This document shows positions 7,626-16,212 of a stretch of DNA of 64,000 nt, piece after piece (positions within the stretch are counted from its first letter, which is position 1; each line of letters starts with the position of its first letter). The stretch comes from an uncultured Collinsella sp. (lineage in GTDB: Bacteria > Actinomycetota > Coriobacteriia > Coriobacteriales > Coriobacteriaceae): assembly GCA_905213265.1 (NCBI GenBank), contig CAJMHR010000004.1, positions 1-64,000 of the forward strand. Direction: 5' to 3'. Under the pieces are notes generated by a model. The model was given only the letters and a program-made list of their open reading frames with translations, ran no database searches and had not been told where the DNA came from. The translations under genes and the position numbers were made by a program.

Positions 7626-7871
7626 TTACTCGGCTGCCTCGTCAGCAGCGGCCTCGCTCTGGGTGATGTAGGCAGCCTCGGCAACCATGTCATCGACATT
7701 GGCCTTGGCCTGCTCGACCATGTCCTGGTAGCAGTTCTTGACGCGCATACCGCACGCGATGCCCTGCACGCAGGCGTTCTTTACCGGAGCGCTGGTGAGC
7801 AGCTTGATGCCGGCCGTACCAAGCAGAAAACCGCCACCGACAAGCAGGGTGTTAAACGTCGACTTCTTCAT
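7626..7871 (-). CDS. DUF6110 family small membrane protein
   Basis: 81 residues with one N-terminal hydrophobic segment (NTLLVGGGFLLGTAGIKLL) and a C-terminal charged helix; two Cys lie close together (ACVQGIAC) before VKNCYQDM. This is the pattern of DUF6110, commonly encoded next to non-CPC heavy-metal ATPases. ATG at 7871 has GGGAGA upstream. It is the first gene of a two-gene operon with the ATPase. A partner or metal-sensing role is inferred from neighbourhood alone. A -10-like TATACT on the minus strand near 7965 may be the operon promoter. Confidence 0.8.
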   Translation of the reverse strand: MKKSTFNTLLVGGGFLLGTAGIKLLTSAPVKNACVQGIACGMRVKNCYQDMVEQAKANVDDMVAEAAYITQSEAAADEAAE

Positions 7872-8017
7872 GTTGCTTCTCCCTTTTGCCGCACAAGCGC
7901 GGCATGGTGCCTTAGCACCCGAGTTCATTAGTTTGCTCGAGCACGCTTTTGAGAACAGTTTAGTATAACTATTTGGTCAACAATGGCTAACTTTTTGGAA
8001 ACTATGGGGATGGACTC

Positions 8018-8050
8018 AATATGACAAAGGGACAGTCCCTTTGTCATATT
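8018..8050. repeat. Perfect 16-bp stem-loop (family D)
   Basis: AATATGACAAAGGGAC and its exact reverse complement are separated by one A. It begins two bases after the stop codon of the minus-strand ABC transporter gene. The GGGACAGTCCC centre resembles the centre of the family B repeats elsewhere in the window. Confidence 0.85.
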
Positions 8051-8052
8051 CC

Positions 8053-9810
8053 CTACAGCTGCCAGTCCGCCGCCTCCTTTTGCAGTGCGACCATACGGGC
8101 GAATTCTCCACCTGCCGCCTTGAGCTGTGCCGGAGTGCCCTGCTCGGCAACCACACCATCCTTGAGTACAACGATTTTGTCGGCATTTTCCACCGTACGC
8201 ATACGGTGGGCAATAACGATAACCGTCTTGCCCGCGAGCAGGCGGGAAAGCGCCTGCTGAACCACAGTCTCGTTCTCCACGTCCAAGCTCGCCGTCGCCT
8301 CGTCCAACAGCACGATGGGCGCGTCTTTGAGCAGCGCGCGGGCGATAGAGATGCGCTGGCGCTCGCCGCCGGACAGCTTGGAGCCGTTCTCTCCGATCAT
8401 GGTGTCATAGCCCTGCGGCATGCGGTTCACAAACTCGTCGCAGTTGGCGGCACGCGCAGCGGCCAAGACCTCCTCGTCGGTGGCGTCGCGGCGGCCAAGG
8501 CGGATGTTGCCCATCACGGTGTCGTCAAAGAGCAGCACGTCTTGGAACACGATGGCGTAATCGCGCAGCAGCACCTCGGGATCGACGCTCGCAACATCCA
8601 CGCCACCCACGGTGACCGTGCCTTCGGTGGCATCCCAAAAGCGCGCGGCCAGGCGGCTCACCGTAGACTTACCGGAACCCGAAGGACCGACCAGCGCCGT
8701 AACTTCGCCTTCCTTGGCGGTAAAGCTCACATCGGTAAGAACCTTCTCGCCGGCGCGGCCGTCCTCGCCCGCACCATAGCCAAATGCCACGTGATCGAAC
8801 ACCACATCGTGGCCCACGGGCTCAAATTTCTCGCTGCCCCGCGCCACAGGCTCTTCCATGATGGAACGCATGCGCTTGGCAGACGACTCGGCGGCAAACA
8901 GCTCGGACATTAACATTAACGCCTGGTCAAAGGGCGCATAGATACGGCTCACCATAAGCAGGAAGGGAAACAACACCAAAAAGTCGACCTGCCCGGAGGC
9001 GACCATCGCGGCGCCCGTGACCAACGTGGTGGCAATGCCCAGACGCAGGATGACAAAGGCGGAGTTGACCAAAAGCCCGTTAACGAGCTCGCCCTTGGTG
9101 GTCTCGCGCTCCTCGGCATCGATCACGGCGTTGAGTCCCTCAAGATAATGAGTCTCCTGGTTGGTAGCGCGGATCTCGCGCACGCAATCGAGCGTCTCTT
9201 GAATTGCCTCGGTAACCTTGACCTTCTCGGCACGCACGCGGTCGAACACCGGAGTCATGGGACCGCGTGTTAGATACAGCACGGCAAAGGCCACGGGAAC
9301 GCTCCAAAACGCCGCGATCGACAGCTGCCAGCAAAAGAACAGCGACGCCACGAACACAATGGCGCTTGCGATGATGGCACCCCAAAGCTCTCCCAGCACG
9401 TGGCTGTAGGCGTGCTCCATGGCCTGGACGTCACCCATGATGGTCTCGGTTAAATCGGCCAGATCACGACGACCAAAAAACGACAGCGGCAGTTTGCGCA
9501 AGCGCTCGGCAATCTCCATACGCTGCTTGCCGCACTCCTCGTAAAAGATGCAGTAGGTGTAGTAATACTGCTGCCAGTTAGAGGCAAAGAGCAGCGCGAA
9601 AAAGATCACGAGGCCGCCCACGATCGGCAGGGCATCCGGCAGGTCAGCCCCGCTGGCGAGATGCTCGACAAAGCCGGTCATGACCAGGAACAAAAAGCCC
9701 ATGCCGGCCATGGTAATGAGATTGGTGAGCGTGATCCAGAAAATGCCGCGTTTTACGCCGGCGACGCCTTTATCGGATAGGAAATACTTCTTTTGGAATG
9801 AGGCGAACAT
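8053..9810 (-). CDS. ABC exporter half-transporter (permease-ATPase), second subunit
   Basis: 585 residues. Six membrane helices (residues ~20-310) are followed by a nucleotide-binding domain with Walker A GPSGSGKST, signature LSGGERQR, Walker B IVLLDEATAS and the H-loop IAHRM. It abuts the upstream subunit with no gap (TAA directly before ATG), indicating a heterodimer. The Walker B glutamate is present. The AraC-type regulator divergent from the operon suggests an inducible small-molecule system, similar in layout to siderophore-handling IrtAB/YbtPQ pairs, but substrate is not determinable. Confidence 0.9.
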   Translation of the reverse strand: MFASFQKKYFLSDKGVAGVKRGIFWITLTNLITMAGMGFLFLVMTGFVEHLASGADLPDALPIVGGLVIFFALLFASNWQQYYYTYCIFYEECGKQRMEIAERLRKLPLSFFGRRDLADLTETIMGDVQAMEHAYSHVLGELWGAIIASAIVFVASLFFCWQLSIAAFWSVPVAFAVLYLTRGPMTPVFDRVRAEKVKVTEAIQETLDCVREIRATNQETHYLEGLNAVIDAEERETTKGELVNGLLVNSAFVILRLGIATTLVTGAAMVASGQVDFLVLFPFLLMVSRIYAPFDQALMLMSELFAAESSAKRMRSIMEEPVARGSEKFEPVGHDVVFDHVAFGYGAGEDGRAGEKVLTDVSFTAKEGEVTALVGPSGSGKSTVSRLAARFWDATEGTVTVGGVDVASVDPEVLLRDYAIVFQDVLLFDDTVMGNIRLGRRDATDEEVLAAARAANCDEFVNRMPQGYDTMIGENGSKLSGGERQRISIARALLKDAPIVLLDEATASLDVENETVVQQALSRLLAGKTVIVIAHRMRTVENADKIVVLKDGVVAEQGTPAQLKAAGGEFARMVALQKEAADWQL

Positions 9811-11637
9811 TTAGGCCTCGCCTCCCTTCGCGACGGCGGCATCCGCGGTCGCTGCAGTGATTTTCCAGCTCGCGGCTTGTTCGTATTCGGCCCACATCTT
9901 GGCATACAGGCCATTTTGGGACAGCAACTCGGCATGGGTACCCGACTCCTGCACGCTGCCCTGGTTGAGCACCACGATTTGGTCTGCGCCCACTACAGTC
10001 GAGAGTCGGTGCGCGATCATAATGACCGTGCGACCCGCCGCCAGCTTGCTAAAGGCGCGCTGGATGAGCGCCTCGTTCTCGGGATCGGCAAACGCCGTGG
10101 CCTCATCGAGCACCACGATAGGCGCGTCTTTAAGGATCGCGCGGGCGAGTGCCACGCGCTGGACCTCGCCGCCCGAAAGATATGCTCCGCCGGCACCGAG
10201 CATGGTATTGATGCCCTGTGGGAGCTTGGCCACAATGTCGTCGCACTGAGCTGCGGAGAGGGCCGCGCGCACTTCGTCGTCAGTGGCCGTAGGCTTGGAG
10301 GCACGCACGTTATCGGCAAGTGTTTGCCGGAACAGCTGGTTGGTCTGGAACACGAAGGCGACCTGGTCCATAAGCTCGTGCGGATCCATATCGCGAACGT
10401 CCACACCGCCTACGAGCACTCGACCCGAAGAGACATCCCAAAAACGCGGGATCAGGCTTGCGCAGGTTGACTTACCGCCACCCGAGGGACCCACCAGGGC
10501 GAGGGTGCTACCCGCGGAAACGCTAAAGTTCACATGGCTGACAGCAGGTGCTTCGGCGCCCTCGTAGGTAAAGCTCACGTCCTCAAATCGCACGTCGCCG
10601 CCGGCAGGGTGCTTGGGTTGGGCGGGCACGGAGAGCTGCTTGGAATCCATGATGCTTCGAATACGAGCCAGCGAATCGGCACTCATCTGAGAGGCCTCGC
10701 CCACAAACATGAGCTTGGTCATGGCCGTCGGTACCACGGCCGAAAAAATCGCGTAAAACGTGAAGTTGGCCATAAAATGCGCGAAGTCCGTCTCGCCCGG
10801 CGCCAACAGCAACGCCACGGGCAACAGGAATGCCACAAGACCATTGAGCGCGGTAAGGTTGAGTACCTGCGGACCTCGGCAGAACGTGCCCGCATAGTTT
10901 TGTGCCATGTCGGCGTATTCGGCGATCGCATCGTGGAAGGCCTTAAAGGAGTAAACCGTCTGCTGAAACACCTTGACCACGGGAATACCGCGTACGTATT
11001 CGGTGCCGGTCTTGTTCATCTTGACCAGCGCTCCCATGTAGGCCTTCATGAACTCGGCGCCTTTGCCGCCCATCATGGTGGCCATGGCGCCAAACGAAAC
11101 GACGACCGAGATAAGGCATGCCGCGCCCAAGCGCCAATCGAGGGCGAACAGCAACACGAGCAGGCCCACGACCATAGCGGTGGCGCCGGCGATATCGGGC
11201 AGCATGTGCGCGAGCAAGGTCTCGGTGGAGGCGGCGCATCCGTCTACAATACGGCGCAGCTCACCGGTGGCGTGCGTGTCAAAGTAGCCAAGCGGCAGCT
11301 TAAGCAGGTGCTCGCTCGTAGTCTTGCGGATATTAGACGCGCAGCGAAACGCAGACAGGTGCGTGCACATGAGCCCCACGAAATAAACTACGATGCTTGC
11401 CATGGCAAAACCCACGGCCCACCAGCCATACGTCGCGATGTCACAGGCTTCGCTCCAGTTAGGTGCCACGGCGATCAGATCGCGCGCGACAAGCCAAATG
11501 CACACGTACGGGCCAAAGCTCAGCAGCTGCGAGAGCGCCGAGAGCGCCATGCCCAAATACGTTAGGAATTTGCGGTCACCGGCATACGCGAGCAACTCGC
11601 CGATGCCTCCACCTTCCCTTTTTGATCCCTTTGCCAT
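9811..11637 (-). CDS. ABC exporter half-transporter (permease-ATPase), first subunit
   Basis: 608 residues from the ATG at 11637, which has AAAGGAA upstream; the frame extends to 11700 without a ribosome site. It has six membrane helices, then Walker A GPSGGGKST, signature LSGGEVQR, Walker B IVVLDEATAF and IAHRLS. The D-loop ATAFADPEN differs from the partner's ATASLDVEN, as often seen in IrtAB/YbtPQ-like heterodimers. It is the first gene of the operon, divergent from the AraC regulator across 114 bases. Confidence 0.9.
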   Translation of the reverse strand: MAKGSKREGGGIGELLAYAGDRKFLTYLGMALSALSQLLSFGPYVCIWLVARDLIAVAPNWSEACDIATYGWWAVGFAMASIVVYFVGLMCTHLSAFRCASNIRKTTSEHLLKLPLGYFDTHATGELRRIVDGCAASTETLLAHMLPDIAGATAMVVGLLVLLFALDWRLGAACLISVVVSFGAMATMMGGKGAEFMKAYMGALVKMNKTGTEYVRGIPVVKVFQQTVYSFKAFHDAIAEYADMAQNYAGTFCRGPQVLNLTALNGLVAFLLPVALLLAPGETDFAHFMANFTFYAIFSAVVPTAMTKLMFVGEASQMSADSLARIRSIMDSKQLSVPAQPKHPAGGDVRFEDVSFTYEGAEAPAVSHVNFSVSAGSTLALVGPSGGGKSTCASLIPRFWDVSSGRVLVGGVDVRDMDPHELMDQVAFVFQTNQLFRQTLADNVRASKPTATDDEVRAALSAAQCDDIVAKLPQGINTMLGAGGAYLSGGEVQRVALARAILKDAPIVVLDEATAFADPENEALIQRAFSKLAAGRTVIMIAHRLSTVVGADQIVVLNQGSVQESGTHAELLSQNGLYAKMWAEYEQAASWKITAATADAAVAKGGEA

Positions 11638-11751
11638 GAGATTCCTTTCTAACGGCTTGAGAGTTAACCGTAATGAACTTATCATTGATGTGTTAGCCAT
11701 GGCTCACAATCAAGCCAGGCGTGGACGTTTCTGCAAAGGAAAGGGACGCTT

Positions 11752-12756
11752 TTGCAAATACGGCGGGCAGCGACCGACATAACCGAGCTCTACGCACCGC
11801 AATTTGAGCAGTTTGGCCTGAAGCTTTCCGGCAAGGGCACCGTCTTTACCGGCGAGGTGGCAAACGACCGGGCGCACGGACGCGCATGGATCATGCCTCT
11901 CTCCCCTGCCTGCATTGTCATGGAGCATTTCATCACCCCGACGCGCGATATGTACCTGGCCGAATACACACCCGAGCCATACGCCTGCGTGAGCGAGGTC
12001 AGCGCGCCCACACTTACATGCATGCCCGAGGCTGGCATAACGCCCGCGAACCTTAAACCATTGCATGGACCGTGGCCAAACAATGCCGTTTGCAGCTTTA
12101 TCCAAGATAGCTGTGGCGAGGAATTAAGCCCGCTGTTTGCGGGGGAGCTTTATCACTCGCGCTCGGTGCTCTTTTTGCCTGGATATTTTGACGACCTGGA
12201 GCACCGCTATCCCACCGAGTTCGCGGGAATCTTTGAGGCGTTTGCCGAGCCATGGCACGAGGAAGCGACGTCTGCCATCTGCCACACGCTGCGCCGGATT
12301 AACGAGGACCGCGCCCGCACCGTAGGCGGACACGTCTATATGCAGGGCATCGTGGAGACCATGGTCGCGGAGCTCGCCTGTTCGCGCGCGGCCCACAAGC
12401 AGGCGCGGCAGGCGGCAGACACACGCGTCAGCATAACCATTGCCGAAGAAGCAACGGCAATGATTGAGCGCGCGCTCGACAAAGGCAGACGTGTGGGTAT
12501 CAACGAGGTGGCCGAGAGGCTCTACACAAGCCGCTCCAAGCTATGCGCCACCTTTAAGGCCCAAACTGGCGAGTCCCTGGGCGCCTACATTCGCAGACGC
12601 CGTATGGAGCGAGCACAGGACCTTTTGGCAGATAGCTCGCTCACGATAGCGCAGGTGGCAGAGCGTCTAGGCTACCCTCAGCAAGCCGCCTTCGCCCAAG
12701 CTTTCAAACAACACACCGGCATGACACCCACGGCTTGGCGAAGCAAGCATCGCTAA
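11752..12756 (+). CDS. AraC-family transcriptional regulator
   Basis: 334 residues. The C-terminal ~100 residues hold two helix-turn-helix motifs of the AraC/XylS family (INEVAERLYTSRSKLCATFK and IAQVAERLGYPQQAAFAQAF, ending GMTPTAWR). The ~220-residue N-terminal part is an unrecognised sensor domain, PchR-like in overall layout. The start is taken as TTG at 11752, since AAAGGAAAGGG is correctly spaced and no ATG precedes the conserved part. It is divergent from the two ABC exporter genes and probably activates them from the 114-bp shared region. Confidence 0.85.
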   Translation: MQIRRAATDITELYAPQFEQFGLKLSGKGTVFTGEVANDRAHGRAWIMPLSPACIVMEHFITPTRDMYLAEYTPEPYACVSEVSAPTLTCMPEAGITPANLKPLHGPWPNNAVCSFIQDSCGEELSPLFAGELYHSRSVLFLPGYFDDLEHRYPTEFAGIFEAFAEPWHEEATSAICHTLRRINEDRARTVGGHVYMQGIVETMVAELACSRAAHKQARQAADTRVSITIAEEATAMIERALDKGRRVGINEVAERLYTSRSKLCATFKAQTGESLGAYIRRRRMERAQDLLADSSLTIAQVAERLGYPQQAAFAQAFKQHTGMTPTAWRSKHR

Positions 12757-12820
12757 GGCCCAAGCTCCCTGGCCGTAACGGAGCGATTAATTAGCCGCCG
12801 CCCGTCAGCTCACCCAGGAT

Positions 12821-14185
12821 CTAAACGTCAAGATGCGCACAATCAAGCGCCTTTTTGATAAGAGGGACAGATCGATCAGCCAAATACAACGGAATGTTGA
12901 GCACCCCGTCGTCGAGCTTTAGGTTCTTAAGTGAGTAGCGGACCCTCAATGGAGTCGTCTCCGCATGCTTGTCGGCATAGTACTTAAGGCTCTTGGAATG
13001 AACGACCTCTCCCGATTTGACCTCGACGGGAACGATTTCGTTTCCGACTTGAATCAAAAAATCGACTTCGTGCTTCGGCTTCTCGTTTGTCCAATAACGC
13101 GGAGCAGCATCTAACTGTGAAAGTAATGCCTGAAGCACATAGTTCTCGGCGAACGAACCTTTGAACTCCGAAAATAGCGCATCCGAGATGGCAAAAGCGG
13201 ACGCGTCCAGCCTTGCCATGCGACGCAGCAAGCCGACATCAAGACAGTAGACTTTAAATGCCTTGAGGTCATCGTACGCAGAGAGCGGCACACCACCGGC
13301 AGCATTAAGGCGAACCGCCGTGATGAGCCCAGCATCGGCAAGCCATTCCAGAGCATCCTCGTATTCTCGAGCACGAGCCCCCTCGCGCACCGCACCCCAA
13401 ACGAACTTTTTGTTCTCGCGCGCCAACTGAGCTGGAATCGAGTTCCATATTTGCGAAAGCTTGGCGAACTGCGCACGGCCACCATGCTTGGCAAAATCGC
13501 GCTCGTAGGAATCCAAGAGATCAGACAGCACCTTATCGACCTGAACGATATCGCCCGTCTCCGCCCACCGGCCAAGAGCCTCTGGCATGCCGCCGCATGC
13601 AAAATAACGACGAAGATGCTCGACGAGACGGACATGGAAGAAATCGGGCACTGTCTCGATCTGATCCAGGCCGCCAAGGTATTCGTCGTAGTTTGCAGCG
13701 CCCTCGGCTTTCAGAAACTCGGAAAAGCTCATGGGGCGCATCTCCATGAACTCGACCTTTCCCACCGGAAAAGCGCTGGTCTCACGGGACAAGCGAACGC
13801 CCAACAAAGACCCTGCGCATGCGACGTGATACTCGGGGGCCTCGTCACAGAAGTATTTAAGGGCGCCGACTGCAGAAGGACAATCCTGGATCTCATCAAT
13901 AATAAGCAGCGTTTCGCCGGGATCGATAGGCTGTCCAAGTGCCAGGGAAAGATTTGAGATGATCCGTCGAGGATCGCGCGTACCTTCGAAAAACTGAGCG
14001 TACTCGCTCTGTACCCCAGGTGACGGCTCCTCGAGCGTCAGATACACAAAATTGAGGTACGAGGTTCGGCCGAACTCCTTAAGCGCCCACGTCTTTCCAA
14101 CCTGGCGCGCCCCCTTAAGGATAAGCGGCTTACGATATTCTGACGCTTTCCAAGCGTTAAGCTTGGCAATGATATCTCGCTGCAT
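12821..14185 (-). CDS. AAA ATPase with DUF4143 (AAA_14 family)
   Basis: 454 residues. Walker A GARQVGKT (25-32) and Walker B LLIIDEIQD are in the N-terminal AAA_14 domain. The C-terminal part contains the DUF4143 region with a nuclease-like strand pattern HEVDFLIQVGNEIVPVEVKSG (written in two parts: HEVDFLIQ, then EIVPVEVKSG), which resembles PD-(D/E)xK enzymes. These proteins are widespread and often acquired horizontally; function is unknown. The upstream region contains CRP-like palindromes, suggesting regulated expression. It is a single gene. Confidence 0.88.
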   Translation of the reverse strand: MQRDIIAKLNAWKASEYRKPLILKGARQVGKTWALKEFGRTSYLNFVYLTLEEPSPGVQSEYAQFFEGTRDPRRIISNLSLALGQPIDPGETLLIIDEIQDCPSAVGALKYFCDEAPEYHVACAGSLLGVRLSRETSAFPVGKVEFMEMRPMSFSEFLKAEGAANYDEYLGGLDQIETVPDFFHVRLVEHLRRYFACGGMPEALGRWAETGDIVQVDKVLSDLLDSYERDFAKHGGRAQFAKLSQIWNSIPAQLARENKKFVWGAVREGARAREYEDALEWLADAGLITAVRLNAAGGVPLSAYDDLKAFKVYCLDVGLLRRMARLDASAFAISDALFSEFKGSFAENYVLQALLSQLDAAPRYWTNEKPKHEVDFLIQVGNEIVPVEVKSGEVVHSKSLKYYADKHAETTPLRVRYSLKNLKLDDGVLNIPLYLADRSVPLIKKALDCAHLDV

Positions 14186-14204
14186 GGCCGAACCTCCCGC
14201 AAAG

Positions 14205-14279
14205 AAACTTCCGTAAACGTGATATTTCCCACATTTTACCCTAGGTAAAACGTGACATTTATCACATTTACGGAAGTTT
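14205..14279. promoter_or_regulatory. Nested palindromes and CRP/FNR-like sites upstream of the DUF4143 ATPase gene
   Basis: Outer inverted repeat AAACTTCCGTAAA (14205-14217) / TTTACGGAAGTTT (14267-14279). Inner palindrome TTTTACCCTAGGTAAAA (14234-14250). Two direct copies of a CRP/FNR-like box: CGTGATATTTCCCACA (14218-14233) and CGTGACATTTATCACA (14251-14266). The start codon of the minus-strand gene is only 20 bases away. Confidence 0.6.
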
Positions 14280-14317
14280 TAAGCTCATTTCGCCACACTT
14301 TCATCACATTCAAAAGG

Positions 14318-14340
14318 CGGAGGCGCATTTTGCGCCTCCG
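14318..14340 (-). terminator. Hairpin, candidate terminator of gatCAB
   Basis: Ten-base-pair stem CGGAGGCGCA/TGCGCCTCCG with a three-base loop, followed on the minus strand by CCTTTTG. It lies about 200 bases past gatB, after the long inverted repeat. Confidence 0.45.
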
Positions 14341-14389
14341 TCACCATCTTTCCTATCAGCCCGCCTGACCCGAACGGCCGAGTCGTCAC

Positions 14390-14532
14390 GGAACCCGGGA
14401 GCCCCGGCAGGGCGGGTGCTTGCTCAAAATGAGTTCCGCACGCAAAGAAGGCCACTTAATGTAGCCTTCGTCTTGCGCAGGACTGTTCGAAATTATGGGG
14501 AAGCACCCGCCCTGCCGGGGCTCCCGGGTTCC
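14390..14532. repeat. 143-bp inverted repeat, MITE-like or giant hairpin
   Basis: Perfect 32-base arms (GGAACCCGGGAGCCCCGGCA... at 14390-14421 and its complement at 14501-14532) enclose a centre that is itself partly palindromic (GCAAAGAAGGCCAC against GTAGCCTTCGTCTTGC). It ends three bases before the gatB stop codon at 14536. No target-site duplication is obvious. Confidence 0.8.
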
Positions 14533-14535
14533 CGT

Positions 14536-16212
14536 TTACGAGAGCGACGTTCTCAGCAACTCGTTGAAGAGCTTCGGGTTGCCCTTGCCGCGGCTCGCCT
14601 TCATGCACTGGCCCACCAAAAAGCCGATGACCTTCTGGTTGCCGTCACGATACTGCTGCGCCTGATCGGCACAGTTTGCCAGCACCTCGTCCACGATCGG
14701 CTGCAGCGCGCCGGCATCGCTCACCTGACGCATACCGCGCTCGTCGACGATCTTGTTGGGGTCGTCGCCGGTCTGGGCCATGGCCTCAAAGACCTCGTGC
14801 GCCTGGTTGGAGCTGATGGCATCGGTCGCGAGCAACTTGGCAAGAGCTGCCACCTGAGCCGGCGCGATGCCGGACTCGGCGAGCGACACGCCTGCGCCCT
14901 TAAGATAGGCGATCATCTCGTTCACCAGCAGGTTTGCGACCGTCTGAGCCTCCTTGCCAGCCATACCGGCAGCGGCAGCCTCAAAGAACTCGGCAAACTC
15001 CGGGTCGCCGGCAATCTGCTCGGCGTCCGCCGCCTTAATGCCAAAGTCGGCCTCAAAACGGACGCGCTTGGCATCGGGCAGCTCGGGAATCTCGCCACGG
15101 CAGCGATCGATAAACTCGTCGTCCAGGTCGAACGGCGCCAGGTCGGGATCGGGGAACAGACGATAGTCGTCGGCCGTCTCCTTGACGCGCATGACCACGG
15201 TGCGCTTGCGGCTGGGCTCCCAGTGGCGGGTCTCCTGGTAGATGATGCCGCCCTCCTCGAGCACCTCGGCCTGGCGGCAGATCTCGTAGGCAAGACCGTC
15301 GTGCAGGCTCTTGAACGAGTTGAGGTTCTTGAGCTCGGTCTTGGTGCCCAGCTTGGTCTCGCCGCGGCGGCGCAGCGACACGTTGCCGTCGCAGCGCATG
15401 GAACCCTTCTCCATGGAGCAGTCCGAAATGCCCAGCGTCACAAAGATGCGACGGAGCTTCTCCATAAACAGGCGGGCCTCCTCGGGCGTGCGCAAATCGG
15501 GCTCAGTCACGAGCTCAATCAAAGGCGTGCCGCAGCGGTTGTAGTCAACGAGCGACTCGGCCGCGGCGGTAATGCGGCCCTCGGCGCCGCCCACGTGGAC
15601 CATCTTGGCGGCGTCCTCCTCCATATGGATGCGCAGGATGCGAATGGGCACCGTGTAGGAACCGTCCTCGCGACGCTCGGACATCTGCAGGTTGGACGCA
15701 TCATAGCTGGCCAGGTGGCCGGCACGCTGATTGCCCTCGCGCATGGTCGACGTCATGGATGTGGACAGGCCCTCGGCGTTGGCCGAGGCGCTCGCCAGGC
15801 TCTGGGCCTCGGCCTCACCAAACGCGCAGTCGGGGCGCTCGGCGGCACCGCGACCGGTCACGTCCAGATCCAGGTGACCGTACATGGCAAAGGCAACCGG
15901 ACCCTGCGTGGTCTGGAAGTTCTTGGCCATATCGGGATAGAAGTAGTGCTTGCGGTAGAACATCGAGTGGCGCTGGATCTCGCAGTTGGTGGCGAGACCG
16001 GCCTTGACGATGCTCTCGATGGCGCGCTTGTTGGGCACCGGCAGGGCGCCGGGCAGGCCCAGGCACACCGGGCACACGTTGGCGTTGGGCTCGTCATCGT
16101 GGCTGAGCTTGCAGTTGCAGAACATCTTGGTGTCGAGTGCGGTGAGCTCGGTATGGATCTCCAGGCCGATCACGGCCTCCCAATCCTGCAGGACCTCGGA
16201 AAGCTCCTTCAT
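14536..16212 (-). CDS. gatB: Asp/Glu-tRNA(Asn/Gln) amidotransferase subunit B
   Basis: 558 residues. GatB binds mischarged Asp-tRNA(Asn)/Glu-tRNA(Gln) and activates the carboxyl group for amidation with ammonia from GatA. Family signatures include WEAVIGLEIHTEL near the start, zinc ligands CNC...CPVCLGLPG, the YNRCGTPLIELVTEPD motif and the C-terminal tRNA-binding YqeY-like domain ending GKGNPKLFNELL. It is about 60-80 residues longer than usual because of an insertion around residues 120-180 (GRGAAERPDCAF to NLQMSERR) before RIHMEEDAAK. Its ATG shares one base with the gatA stop (TAATG). Last gene of gatCAB. Confidence 0.97.
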   Translation of the reverse strand: MKELSEVLQDWEAVIGLEIHTELTALDTKMFCNCKLSHDDEPNANVCPVCLGLPGALPVPNKRAIESIVKAGLATNCEIQRHSMFYRKHYFYPDMAKNFQTTQGPVAFAMYGHLDLDVTGRGAAERPDCAFGEAEAQSLASASANAEGLSTSMTSTMREGNQRAGHLASYDASNLQMSERREDGSYTVPIRILRIHMEEDAAKMVHVGGAEGRITAAAESLVDYNRCGTPLIELVTEPDLRTPEEARLFMEKLRRIFVTLGISDCSMEKGSMRCDGNVSLRRRGETKLGTKTELKNLNSFKSLHDGLAYEICRQAEVLEEGGIIYQETRHWEPSRKRTVVMRVKETADDYRLFPDPDLAPFDLDDEFIDRCRGEIPELPDAKRVRFEADFGIKAADAEQIAGDPEFAEFFEAAAAGMAGKEAQTVANLLVNEMIAYLKGAGVSLAESGIAPAQVAALAKLLATDAISSNQAHEVFEAMAQTGDDPNKIVDERGMRQVSDAGALQPIVDEVLANCADQAQQYRDGNQKVIGFLVGQCMKASRGKGNPKLFNELLRTSLS

